This document shows, piece after piece, positions 1 to 6,352 of a stretch of DNA of 11,565 bases. Within the stretch, counting starts at the first letter, position 1; each line of letters begins with the position of its first letter. Position numbers and translations under genes: made by a program. Source of the DNA: Pseudomonadota bacterium (GTDB lineage: Bacteria > Pseudomonadota > Alphaproteobacteria > UBA8366 > GCA-2717185); NCBI GenBank assembly GCA_027619655.1, contig JAQCHR010000061.1:1-11565 (forward strand), read 5' to 3'. The notes under the pieces are model-generated. The model made no database searches. It worked only from the letters and a program-made list of their open reading frames with translations, and had not been told where the DNA came from.

Positions 1-89
1 ATTCATTGGGAGCCTCGTCGGGGGTGAAGGGATAAGCATTGTTATGGCGTTATTTTTTCATTTTGTTCCAGAGTAGGCGTTTAGGCAGT

Positions 90-116
90 ATTTGTGTGTC
101 GGTATTCTTTACAAAT
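90..116. promoter_or_regulatory. Possible activator-binding inverted repeat
   Basis: A perfect 6-bp inverted repeat (ATTTGT ... ACAAAT) separated by 15 bases lies about 100 bp upstream of the transcription start predicted from the sigma-54 promoter at 177-192. This is a usual distance for a bacterial enhancer-binding protein. The repeat is short and in AT-rich DNA, so it could be chance. I cannot name the cognate regulator. Confidence 0.25.
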
Positions 117-145
117 TTGATTGCCCTGAAATGGGTATAGAATTC

Positions 146-158
146 TAAATAATTGATA
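146..158 (-). promoter_or_regulatory. IHF-like binding site
   Basis: On the minus strand the sequence TATCAATTATTTA matches the IHF consensus WATCAANNNNTTR at every specified base. It sits about 20 bp upstream of the -24 element of the sigma-54 promoter and is flanked by A/T tracts. This is where IHF commonly bends DNA so that a distal activator can contact sigma-54 polymerase. A/T-rich DNA raises the chance of a random match, so the position counts for more than the match itself. Confidence 0.45.
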
Positions 159-176
159 ATAAAAATATTTTAAGAC

Positions 177-192
177 TGGCATGAACCTTGCG
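177..192 (+). promoter_or_regulatory. Sigma-54 (-24/-12) promoter
   Basis: TGGCATGAACCTTGCG agrees with the RpoN consensus TGGCAYRNNNNTTGCW at all specified positions except the last weak one. The GG and GC dinucleotides have the correct spacing. Transcription should begin near 202-204, leaving a roughly 50-base leader before the Shine-Dalgarno AAAGGG (238-243) and the ATG at 253. The downstream gene encodes a PEP-CTERM protein. PEP-CTERM systems often carry the PrsK/PrsR two-component pair, whose regulator is a sigma-54 activator, so the promoter class fits the gene. Confidence 0.75.
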
Positions 193-252
193 GCGATATT
201 TTCGAACACGTTAATACAACTTTTAATAGTAAAATAGAAAGGGTTGATCCCA

Positions 253-1152
253 ATGAATGTCACGATAGCGGGTATCGCGATTGCCTCCGTTGCAGTCTTG
301 GCTATGATGCCAATGGCTGCAAAACGCGCGGCTGCGCTGGCCATCGGAACACTACCCCGGCGAGTGCCGAATGGCAGGCAGCAGCGGTGGCGGAACTCCG
401 CTGATCGAAGGCGTGGCGCTAGTGTGCATCGCATCTTCAGTCTCAGCCTTTTCGCTTTGGCATCCGTTACCGCCGCGCTCGTATCACCAGCCGCCGCGGT
501 ACCGATAGTCACCTACACGATCGAAGGCACGCTGGCTTTTAATGCCGTCGACTCGACCGGGGATCCAGCCATCCTCGCGGCTATTCAGGCCGCATTGCCG
601 GACGGTAGCCAGGTCGTGCTGACCATCGACCTTGACTTCGGCACGGCCGACAGCGATCCCGCCGCGGACATCGGCTTCTTCAGCGGCGCCGTCTCGAACG
701 GACGCGGCAGTATCGGCGGCTTCGCCTTACTGTCCGGCGCCATTCCCTGCGTCAATCCGACCTTCGACTGCCGCGTCATCGCGTCAAACGACGTCGTGCT
801 CGACTTCGACCAATACGTGCTGTCCAGCGATGTGCTGTCGTCGTCGTCGCTAGACACCGCGATCACGGAGATAACGTCGGCCATCACTTTCAACGTCTTT
901 CAGCTCGCCCAGGACCTGTTCAGCGTGCCAGCGATCCTCGATCCGACAACGCTGGAGTTGCAGGGTGCCATGTCGATTTTCTTCTTAGACCCGCAGACCT
1001 TCAGCCTCGGCGCCAGCCGCTTTGCATTTACTGTCACTGACGTCTATCAGGGCGAACAGCTGGTCGCGGTTCCCGAACCTGCCGCGCTCGGCCTGTTCGG
1101 CCTCGGTCTAGCGGGCCTCGCCCTCGCGGCACGGCGACGCAAGGCAGCCTAA
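253..1152 (+). CDS. PEP-CTERM sorting domain protein
   Basis: Exported protein of unknown biological role, carrying the C-terminal PEP-CTERM anchor recognised by exosortase (EpsH/XrtA-type) in exopolysaccharide-producing bacteria. With the ATG at 253 it has 299 residues. The C-terminus has VPEP at 273-276, a hydrophobic helix to about 293, then the basic cluster RRRK (294-297). A clear signal peptide begins near residue 58 and ends at an AAA site near 82. A separate hydrophobic stretch occupies residues 4-30. The mature part is polar and probably beta-rich, with two cysteines (166 and 173) that could pair. The ATG is preceded by AAAGGG at good spacing and lies just below the sigma-54 promoter. 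A TTG at 244 and a GTG at 424 are alternatives; the GTG would give a conventional 242-residue secreted protein. No exosortase or other biosynthesis gene is visible nearby, so sorting would act in trans. Confidence 0.85.
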   Translation: MNVTIAGIAIASVAVLAMMPMAAKRAAALAIGTLPRRVPNGRQQRWRNSADRRRGASVHRIFSLSLFALASVTAALVSPAAAVPIVTYTIEGTLAFNAVDSTGDPAILAAIQAALPDGSQVVLTIDLDFGTADSDPAADIGFFSGAVSNGRGSIGGFALLSGAIPCVNPTFDCRVIASNDVVLDFDQYVLSSDVLSSSSLDTAITEITSAITFNVFQLAQDLFSVPAILDPTTLELQGAMSIFFLDPQTFSLGASRFAFTVTDVYQGEQLVAVPEPAALGLFGLGLAGLALAARRRKAA

Positions 1153-1176
1153 ACTCGCAACTGACTTACGCGACAC

Positions 1177-1210
1177 AGCGGCGGTTCTTCGGAGCCGCCG
1201 CTTTCGTTTG
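1177..1210 (+). terminator. Rho-independent terminator with UUCG loop
   Basis: An 11-bp stem (1177-1187 pairing with 1192-1202, one G-U pair) is closed by the extra-stable C(UUCG)G tetraloop at 1188-1191. It is followed by the T-rich tract TTCGTTTG. It lies 25 bp after the PEP-CTERM stop codon and should end that transcript. On the opposite strand the stem lacks a following T tract, so it is less convincing as the end of the leftward operon. Confidence 0.85.
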
Positions 1211-1222
1211 TGCAGATGGCTG

Positions 1223-1246
1223 ATGACCGCTTCGGGTCATAAGCGG
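1223..1246. repeat. Compact dyad with two exclusive hairpins
   Basis: Two overlapping inverted repeats share the same bases: ATGACC (1223-1228) with GGTCAT (1235-1240), and CCGCTT (1227-1232) with AAGCGG (1241-1246). Only one can form at a time. The element lies between the plus-strand terminator and the end of the minus-strand operon at 1303. It resembles short dyads common between genes of GC-rich proteobacteria and could help end or stabilise the leftward transcript. No function is shown. Confidence 0.4.
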
Positions 1247-1302
1247 ACTTCCCGATCACCCACAACCATGTCCGATTTGCCAAACATTAGCGACATCTGT
1301 CC

Positions 1303-2682
1303 TCACGCTGGCACAGGCCGGCCGTGATCGTCGAACACGCCGACCCGATAGGTGCCTGCCGGGTTGCCGTTCCGGTTGTACGAATAATGCGCGACATCGG
1401 TGGTGGGTACGCCGTAGCTTCTTGTGACGGGGAGTCCGTCCGCGTCCTCCTCACGCTGCCACATGCGCAGCCATTCGAGCACTTCCGCACCGCGTTCCAG
1501 CATGCCGGCTGCATTGGCGCCGGCAAGGTCGTCGGCCGACATCCAGCGATACTGGCCGGTCGTGTCCCTTGCCGTATCCAGCGCCGGGGCCGCGACCGGC
1601 AGTCGATGGCCGTAGACCCGGCATCGCCATTGGTCCGCGTCGCCATCCGGGGCCGGATCGGCGAGATCGGCGAGCCAGCTGAGCCATGGCAATTGCAGTC
1701 CCAGCTGTTCGCGCGCCTGGCCGGTGACGGAACCCATGACATTGCAGACATCGAGAATGCCGGCCGTCGCGTCCTCCGCCGCCGCATATTTCGGCAGCCG
1801 CCAGCCATCGGTGTCGTTGCCCAGGACCAGCACCTTTTCCTCGCTGTCCTCGATCAGCAGCCGCCCCTCGTCGACGCCCCCCACGGGTTCGTCGCGTATC
1901 GCGGCGTAGCGGCCGTCACCCCGGTGATAGGGCACGAGATGCCGGGCATCGTCCGGCAGGATTTCATGAACGGCGGACGGGTAGATGGTCGGCCCGCAGG
2001 CGGGCGGCGAGGATTTCGCGTGGAACTTCATGTAGAGCCCGGCGCGATCGGCATTGCCGTAGTTGGGGCGCGGTTCATGCCAGAGGAAGCCGTCCATCAG
2101 GACGACATCGCCCTTTTTCAGTCCCGGGTCCACCAGCGTGATGTCGGCCGGGGCCGGGACCCGGGCGGCGTCCACCTGATGCACCCGTCCGTCTGACGGC
2201 AGCACGGTCGTTTTGCGGTGCGAACCGGGCGCAACGGTGAGCGGGCCGGCCGTTTCCGTGTAATCGGCGAACGGGATGACCGCAAACATCCACTTGACGA
2301 ACGATCCGACCGTCCGCCACGGCTTGTAGTCGTAATGGGCGCCGCTGCCCTTGACGAAGGGCTTGTCGCCCAGCCCCGCCCCCGGTGGCCGCATGATCGA
2401 CCAGTATTGCGCCAGAACCGCGGGTTCGCCGAAGATCTCCTGGATCGCCGCCATGATTTTAGGATGCGCGAGGCTCAGTTCCGCGATCTCCGGGTGGTCT
2501 TCCAGTACGCGCGGGCCCATCGCATGGATGCCCGGCAGCGGATAGGCCGGTCCCTTCCGGACGGTGACGTAATCGCCACGGGTAAACGCGGCGCGGATCG
2601 GCCGGGCGAGGCGGTCCACCTCCGCCTCCGTCAGGACGCCCCGCAGGACAAAGTAGCCGTTTTCCTCGAATTCGTTCTTCAC
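1303..2682 (-). CDS. PhyH-family Fe(II)/2OG dioxygenase, Nudix-like C-terminus
   Basis: Probable non-haem Fe(II)/2-oxoglutarate-dependent hydroxylase of the phytanoyl-CoA dioxygenase family, cytoplasmic, 459 residues. The oxygenase part covers about residues 1-245. It starts with the typical NGYFVLRGVL stretch, has the HxD iron motif at H116/D118, a PGSH segment near 152-155, the distal iron ligand H202 (in LWHEP) and R213 for 2-oxoglutarate. Residues from about 265 to 410 are not part of a normal PhyH enzyme (usually about 250-300 residues). They read like a Nudix-fold domain: a VLVLG strand, GWRLPK at 293-298, an ending like AREQLGL, and a late YRWMSADDL segment. The catalytic REUxEE box is missing, so this part would be non-hydrolytic. 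The start is GTG at 2682, chosen because AGAGGG lies 7 bases upstream and the PhyH homology begins there. The frame stays open further upstream, but only antisense-like sequence is read. It is last in the leftward cluster, 52 bp after the ThuA-like gene. Substrate unknown. Confidence 0.85.
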   Translation of the reverse strand: MKNEFEENGYFVLRGVLTEAEVDRLARPIRAAFTRGDYVTVRKGPAYPLPGIHAMGPRVLEDHPEIAELSLAHPKIMAAIQEIFGEPAVLAQYWSIMRPPGAGLGDKPFVKGSGAHYDYKPWRTVGSFVKWMFAVIPFADYTETAGPLTVAPGSHRKTTVLPSDGRVHQVDAARVPAPADITLVDPGLKKGDVVLMDGFLWHEPRPNYGNADRAGLYMKFHAKSSPPACGPTIYPSAVHEILPDDARHLVPYHRGDGRYAAIRDEPVGGVDEGRLLIEDSEEKVLVLGNDTDGWRLPKYAAAEDATAGILDVCNVMGSVTGQAREQLGLQLPWLSWLADLADPAPDGDADQWRCRVYGHRLPVAAPALDTARDTTGQYRWMSADDLAGANAAGMLERGAEVLEWLRMWQREEDADGLPVTRSYGVPTTDVAHYSYNRNGNPAGTYRVGVFDDHGRPVPA

Positions 2683-2734
2683 TGATTTGCCCTCTGTGTC
2701 CGGGAAAGAATGCCGTGGCCCTGGTCCCCCGCCG

Positions 2735-3559
2735 TCAGCGCGCCCCGGCGCCCCAGGCGACCGCGTTCTGCAGCAGCTTCCGGAAATCGCCGGTTTCCCA
2801 GACGGCATGGAAGACCGGCGGCATGGCGCCGTCCGGGCTGATGCTGATATCCACCTTCGAGGTGCTGCCCTCGCGGTCCATATGGCAATGGCCCAGCCCG
2901 ACATAGACCACCTCGCCACGCCCGACATCGCGGGCATAGGCCAGCACGCGGGTCTTGTCGTCGGGCTGCAGGGCGGTGTCCTTGTCGAAGACGAAGCCGA
3001 AGCCGGGCGGGGAGGGGTCCTTCACCAGTTCGGTCGTCAGCAGGATCCGGCTGGCCGCCGGGTCGGTCAGTTCGATCAGGTAGAGTTCGTCCTGCACGGT
3101 GAAGCGTGCGGGCAGGCCCCGCGTCACGGGATGGTCGCCGGCGACGGCGACATCGAAGGCGCAGATCGGCGGATGGTTCAGGAAGAAGCAGCCCAGCGTT
3201 TCGTGATGCTTGTCCTTGACCATCTGCTTGACGGTGCGGCCGCCCCGTTCGATCTTGACCGCCTTGCCGCCCGAGGTGCCGTGCAGGGCGAGCCATCTGC
3301 CGCCCTTTTCCAGCCAGTCCTGCAGCGCGTCGATGCCGCTGCCGACGGGGTAGGGGCCGGCGACATAGGTGACCAGCAGGTCGGTGCCGGGCAGCCAGCG
3401 TTCGATATCCTGGAAATCATTCGCCGTCGTGACCGCCAGGTTTTCGCCGTCCTTCAGATATTGCAATAGCTGCAGGCGGGCGTAATCCATGTCGTGCCCG
3501 CCGGGGGAGCCGGGTGGGAATCCCCCGGTGATGAGATGCGCGCGCTGTTTCGTTGCCAC
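2735..3559 (-). CDS. ThuA-like domain protein
   Basis: 274-residue cytoplasmic protein of the ThuA (trehalose utilisation) family, which has a class I glutamine-amidotransferase-like fold. ThuA proteins are linked to metabolism of sugars and keto-sugars, but most have no proven reaction. Visible family marks are an N-terminal TGG..HD segment (H22), LALHGTSGG near 90-97, DHPVTRG (142-148) followed by DELY (157-160), and VVYVGLGH ending at H224. There is no signal peptide. Translation starts at GTG 3559 with GGAGGA 7-8 bases upstream. The start is only 15 bp after the stop codon of the VOC gene, so the two are almost certainly co-transcribed and may be translationally coupled. Placement between a VOC protein and an oxygenase suggests handling of an oxidised small molecule; this is inference. 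Confidence 0.85.
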   Translation of the reverse strand: MATKQRAHLITGGFPPGSPGGHDMDYARLQLLQYLKDGENLAVTTANDFQDIERWLPGTDLLVTYVAGPYPVGSGIDALQDWLEKGGRWLALHGTSGGKAVKIERGGRTVKQMVKDKHHETLGCFFLNHPPICAFDVAVAGDHPVTRGLPARFTVQDELYLIELTDPAASRILLTTELVKDPSPPGFGFVFDKDTALQPDDKTRVLAYARDVGRGEVVYVGLGHCHMDREGSTSKVDISISPDGAMPPVFHAVWETGDFRKLLQNAVAWGAGAR

Positions 3560-3574
3560 GGCGGTTCCTCCGGT

Positions 3575-4453
3575 TCAGGCCGAATAGGGCGTTGCCCAGG
3601 CGCGGTCGTCATAACCGGGCGCGAAGGCGTTGTTGGTCTGGGCCGGGTTGCGGTTGATCATCGGCCGGCCGTAGAGCGGATGGGTCATCGAGCGGATTTC
3701 GTGCTCGATCTGGTACAGCAGCTTGCCGCTTTTCGGATCGACGATATCGTTGAAGCGGTACTGGTGCTGGTTGCTTTCCTGGGTGATCAGCCCGCGCTTG
3801 GCCCGCTTCGCGTGCGGCGCCGAGAAATTGTTGACGTAGAGCTGCAGGTGATGCCCGTCATATTTCGGCAGCTTGCCTTTGGCCTCGCGGAAAATCAGGG
3901 ACTGGTGGTAGCCGACCTCGACATGCGCCGCCGGCGCCTTCTCGAACTTTCCGACCCTGGTCGTGGCGCCGAGGATTTCCTGGTAGAACTGCGCGATGCC
4001 CTTGGCCGTGCCGGCCGGGACATCGAACTGGACATAGGGCATGCCCAGCCGGATCGGGCCGAATTTCTTTTCCGGCTTGTGGCAGCGGATGCTGTTGCCC
4101 CAGGGACAGGTGACGTCGATATGGCCCTTGGCCGGTTTGAAGGCGAATTTCGTACCCTTGAGCTCCGGCCGCACCAGCTTCAGGCTGGCGGCGAGGTCCT
4201 TCAGGTCCGGCACGACCAGCCCGACCCGCCCGCGCAGCACCTGCGGCTTGCCGATCGGCAGGTGGTACTGGTTGCGGCCGATATTGACCCACATGTTCAC
4301 CACCCCGGTGACGAGATAGGGGTCGCGGGTGAAGCCCATGCCGGTGATGTAGAACAGGGTCGCCAGCCGCTGGTCGGGCACTGTCAGGTTGACATGCTCC
4401 AGCCCGACGACATTGGCGAGGTCCTCGGCGGCGCGGTTGTATTTGGTTTTCAT
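3575..4453 (-). CDS. Two-module VOC (glyoxalase/dioxygenase fold) protein
   Basis: 292-residue cytoplasmic protein of the vicinal oxygen chelate superfamily, which includes glyoxalase I, extradiol dioxygenases and related lyases and isomerases. Module 1 covers about residues 15-130 and opens with LEHVNLTV (H20). Module 2 covers about 135-252, with FYQEILG (156-162), a GHHLQLYV strand (H201/H202) and a terminal YQIE (E250). H202 and E250 match the positions of VOC metal ligands. Module 1 has glycine or other residues where a second set would lie, so one active site is likely. The tail after 252 is rich in Asn, Arg and Pro and is not part of the fold. The start ATG has AGGGGGAG upstream. The gene follows the permease by 90 bp and precedes the ThuA-like gene by 15 bp. 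Extradiol cleavage, isomerisation or lyase activity are all possible; no substrate can be assigned. Confidence 0.85.
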   Translation of the reverse strand: MKTKYNRAAEDLANVVGLEHVNLTVPDQRLATLFYITGMGFTRDPYLVTGVVNMWVNIGRNQYHLPIGKPQVLRGRVGLVVPDLKDLAASLKLVRPELKGTKFAFKPAKGHIDVTCPWGNSIRCHKPEKKFGPIRLGMPYVQFDVPAGTAKGIAQFYQEILGATTRVGKFEKAPAAHVEVGYHQSLIFREAKGKLPKYDGHHLQLYVNNFSAPHAKRAKRGLITQESNQHQYRFNDIVDPKSGKLLYQIEHEIRSMTHPLYGRPMINRNPAQTNNAFAPGYDDRAWATPYSA

Positions 4454-4543
4454 GTGACTCCCCCTGGTATCGTAACCGGCGATGACGGCAACGTTGCATA
4501 TTGCGACAGGTGCGGCACATCCCGCAAGCGGGGGGCAATTGGG

Positions 4544-5413
4544 CTATGCTGCCAGCAGCAGCGCCACCCCCGCGACAGTGACCGCCACGCCTGCGGCAAG
4601 GCGGGGCGACAGCGCCCGGTCGCCCAGCAGGAACCGGTTCAGCAGCAGGGTAAACAGCGGGTAGCAGGCGACCAGCGGCGCGACGAGGGCGACCGGGCCC
4701 CTTGCCAGCGCGGCGTAGAGGCCCAGTACCGCCAGCCCGTTGGTGATGCCGACGGCGACGAACCACAGCCGCCCCTGCGCGGCCGGGATGCGCGCGTCGC
4801 CGGTCCGTTTGCGGGCCAGGCCCAGTGCCGTGATGACGATGGCGGACACCAGATAGCCCACCGTGACGGCGGCGAAGGGGTCGGGCCAGTCCGCCAGACC
4901 CAGCTTGACGACCGGCTGCACCAGCCCGCGGATCAGTGCCGCCGCCAGCGGCAGCATCAGGGCCCAGGCGGGGATGGCGGCGGGCAGGCGCTGGCGCCGC
5001 GCGAACAGCAGCAGGATGCCGCAACAGATGACCGCGATGCCCGCAAGCTGTCCGGATTCCGGCACTTCGCCCAGCAGCAGGGCGGCGATGCCCACGGCGA
5101 AAAGCGGTGTCAGGTTGCCCAGCGTCCCGGTCAGGTTCGGCCCGATCAACCGGTTGGTGGCGAAGGTCAGCAACGTGACCGCGACGGGAAAGAACAGCCC
5201 GGCACCGGCAAACAGGGCCAGGCTGGCGGCATGCCAGTGTTCGAAGCTGATGGTCGCCGGCGCCAGCACGAGGAAGATCGCGGCGGTCACCGGCACGCTG
5301 ATCCGCGCGCCATCCATCGGCGCCAGCGTGCGCAACCCGTACTGGGTCAGCACCAGGGCGAGCGCGAAGCAGAAGGCGGCGCCGAAGGAGAAGGCGAGCA
5401 GGATGGGGTCCAT
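4544..5413 (-). CDS. EamA/DMT-family permease
   Basis: Inner-membrane transporter of the drug/metabolite transporter superfamily (RhaT/EamA group), which moves small metabolites in or out. From ATG 5413 it has 289 residues, the usual family length. Ten hydrophobic helices form two EamA repeats. Each repeat ends with the family hallmark: NLTPLF followed by LLLGE near 100-116, and APLVACYPLF followed by FLLGD near 245-265. The frame extends to an ATG at 5470, but this adds 19 basic, non-membrane residues. Neither start has a clear Shine-Dalgarno sequence. I prefer 5413 because the first helix begins directly after it. It is first in the leftward gene run, 90 bp before the VOC gene, so it may carry the substrate or product of the downstream enzymes. 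A separate promoter in the gap cannot be excluded. Confidence 0.85.
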   Translation of the reverse strand: MDPILLAFSFGAAFCFALALVLTQYGLRTLAPMDGARISVPVTAAIFLVLAPATISFEHWHAASLALFAGAGLFFPVAVTLLTFATNRLIGPNLTGTLGNLTPLFAVGIAALLLGEVPESGQLAGIAVICCGILLLFARRQRLPAAIPAWALMLPLAAALIRGLVQPVVKLGLADWPDPFAAVTVGYLVSAIVITALGLARKRTGDARIPAAQGRLWFVAVGITNGLAVLGLYAALARGPVALVAPLVACYPLFTLLLNRFLLGDRALSPRLAAGVAVTVAGVALLLAA

Positions 5414-5474
5414 GGCGCGTAGGGTACGATGCTGAAGGCGGCGACGGAATGGTCGTGTGAGGAAGGTCATCCGG

Positions 5475-5503
5475 TTGACGACGGAGGGGTGGTGTCTTAT
5501 CGA
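5475..5503 (+). promoter_or_regulatory. Weak sigma-70-like promoter candidate
   Basis: TTGACG (5475-5480), 17 bases, then TATCGA (5498-5503). The -35 element is good and the -10 is weak. It lies in the divergent gap between the EamA permease and the membrane protein, about 100 bp before the first possible start of the latter. I see no other clear signal in this gap. Confidence 0.25.
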
Positions 5504-5604
5504 GAAAGACCGGAAATTCAGATGATTCCGATAAAGACGAGCCGGGTGGGGGAAGGCGCGTATCGACAGAGATCGAAACGATAATCTACGCCTTTCTATT
5601 TGAC

Positions 5605-6222
5605 TTGGTCCGTCGGACGGAGTGGTTGCTGTCGGGTAGTTTCAAGGCTGCGGACTACATGTATATGTTACCCTTTCCGCTGTTCCTGTCATTTCTGGTG
5701 ATCAACCGGATGGTGTCCCCAAGGGCGCTGTTAATGCTGGCGCTTCTGTTTACGGCGGGACCGCTCGCTTATTGGCTGTTGGCGACGGAAGATATTTACA
5801 GTAATCCGTTCCGGCCAGACCTGCCGTCCGCCGCAATCTATACGGTTTTGCTTACGGCGCTGGTTGTTCCTGCTGCGATAACCTTTTGGCGAAAGGTGGC
5901 GGGGCCGGGACGTGTAGGGGGCAAACCCTTGCGCCTCATGCACGTCACATTCTTGATATCTGGCATCGTCTTGTTGTGGGCAGGTTCCGTGTTTTTCGGG
6001 GGACGTTATGCGTGGGCGGACTTTGCCGATTACCAAACCTATCCTTTGCAATGGATGGCACAGAAGGCGAGTTATACGGTTTTTCTTCTGGCATTCACGG
6101 TATTCGTGCCCTCTGCTATTGGCGCCGTGCCCCGACGCGGCTACTGGCGGATTCCTTACAGGGCAATGGTAAGCTGCTATACTGCCGCTGCGGGATATAT
6201 CGGTTATCTTTATGGAAATTAA
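5605..6222 (+). CDS. Polytopic membrane protein, unknown
   Basis: Unrecognised integral membrane protein. Up to 205 residues can be read from TTG 5605, or 187 from ATG 5659. About five to six hydrophobic helices are visible (roughly residues 23-36, 42-59, 76-93, 111-131, 154-171 and 187-202 of the long form). They are joined by loops with aromatic and Pro-rich stretches such as YSNPFRPDLP and WADFADYQTYP. There is no catalytic motif I can name. The start is uncertain: TTG 5605 has no Shine-Dalgarno, ATG 5659 has a poor AAGG 11 bases away, and the same frame is open back to 5479 with protein-like sequence but no ATG, GTG or TTG. Codon use is visibly less GC-biased than in its neighbours, suggesting a different origin. 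It is divergent from the permease and separated from the GNAT gene by 130 bp, so it is probably its own unit. Confidence 0.6.
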   Translation: MVRRTEWLLSGSFKAADYMYMLPFPLFLSFLVINRMVSPRALLMLALLFTAGPLAYWLLATEDIYSNPFRPDLPSAAIYTVLLTALVVPAAITFWRKVAGPGRVGGKPLRLMHVTFLISGIVLLWAGSVFFGGRYAWADFADYQTYPLQWMAQKASYTVFLLAFTVFVPSAIGAVPRRGYWRIPYRAMVSCYTAAAGYIGYLYGN

Positions 6223-6352
6223 GCGTTTTTCTTGCTGATCAGCTGGTTTCAGTCCCTGACGGTACGGCCATTTACGGGGTGACCTGCCAATTGACCGCCC
6301 GCCGGTACCGTTGCTAAATCGTCAAACCGCAACAAACTCTCCGGGACTCTCC

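Noticed and set aside
81..512. Minus-strand open frame over the PEP-CTERM control region and 5' end
   Set aside because: It has no recognisable domain and lies opposite a sigma-54 promoter and a coding start. Part of it is AT-rich intergenic DNA.
837..850. TCG trinucleotide run in the PEP-CTERM gene
   Set aside because: It encodes a short Ser tract, too short to be a meaningful repeat or phase-variation tract.
1324..2196. Plus-strand open frame opposite the PhyH gene
   Set aside because: It lies opposite the catalytic and Nudix-like parts of PhyH. The product has no recognisable motif and no ribosome site was seen.
2683..2937. In-frame upstream extension of the PhyH protein
   Set aside because: The extra 85 residues overlap the 3' end of the ThuA-like gene and are Arg/Ser/Ala-rich shadow sequence. 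The GTG at 2682 has a proper ribosome site.
3494..5422. Long plus-strand open frame (642 codons) across the permease, VOC and ThuA regions
   Set aside because: It is antisense to three genes with clear family motifs. Its product is a low-complexity Gly/Arg/Gln/Asp-rich sequence typical of GC-rich shadow frames.
6259..6311. ACGGTAC ... GTACCGT inverted repeat before the GNAT gene
   Set aside because: It is only 7 bp with a 39-base spacer and no T tract or operator-like context, so it may be chance.
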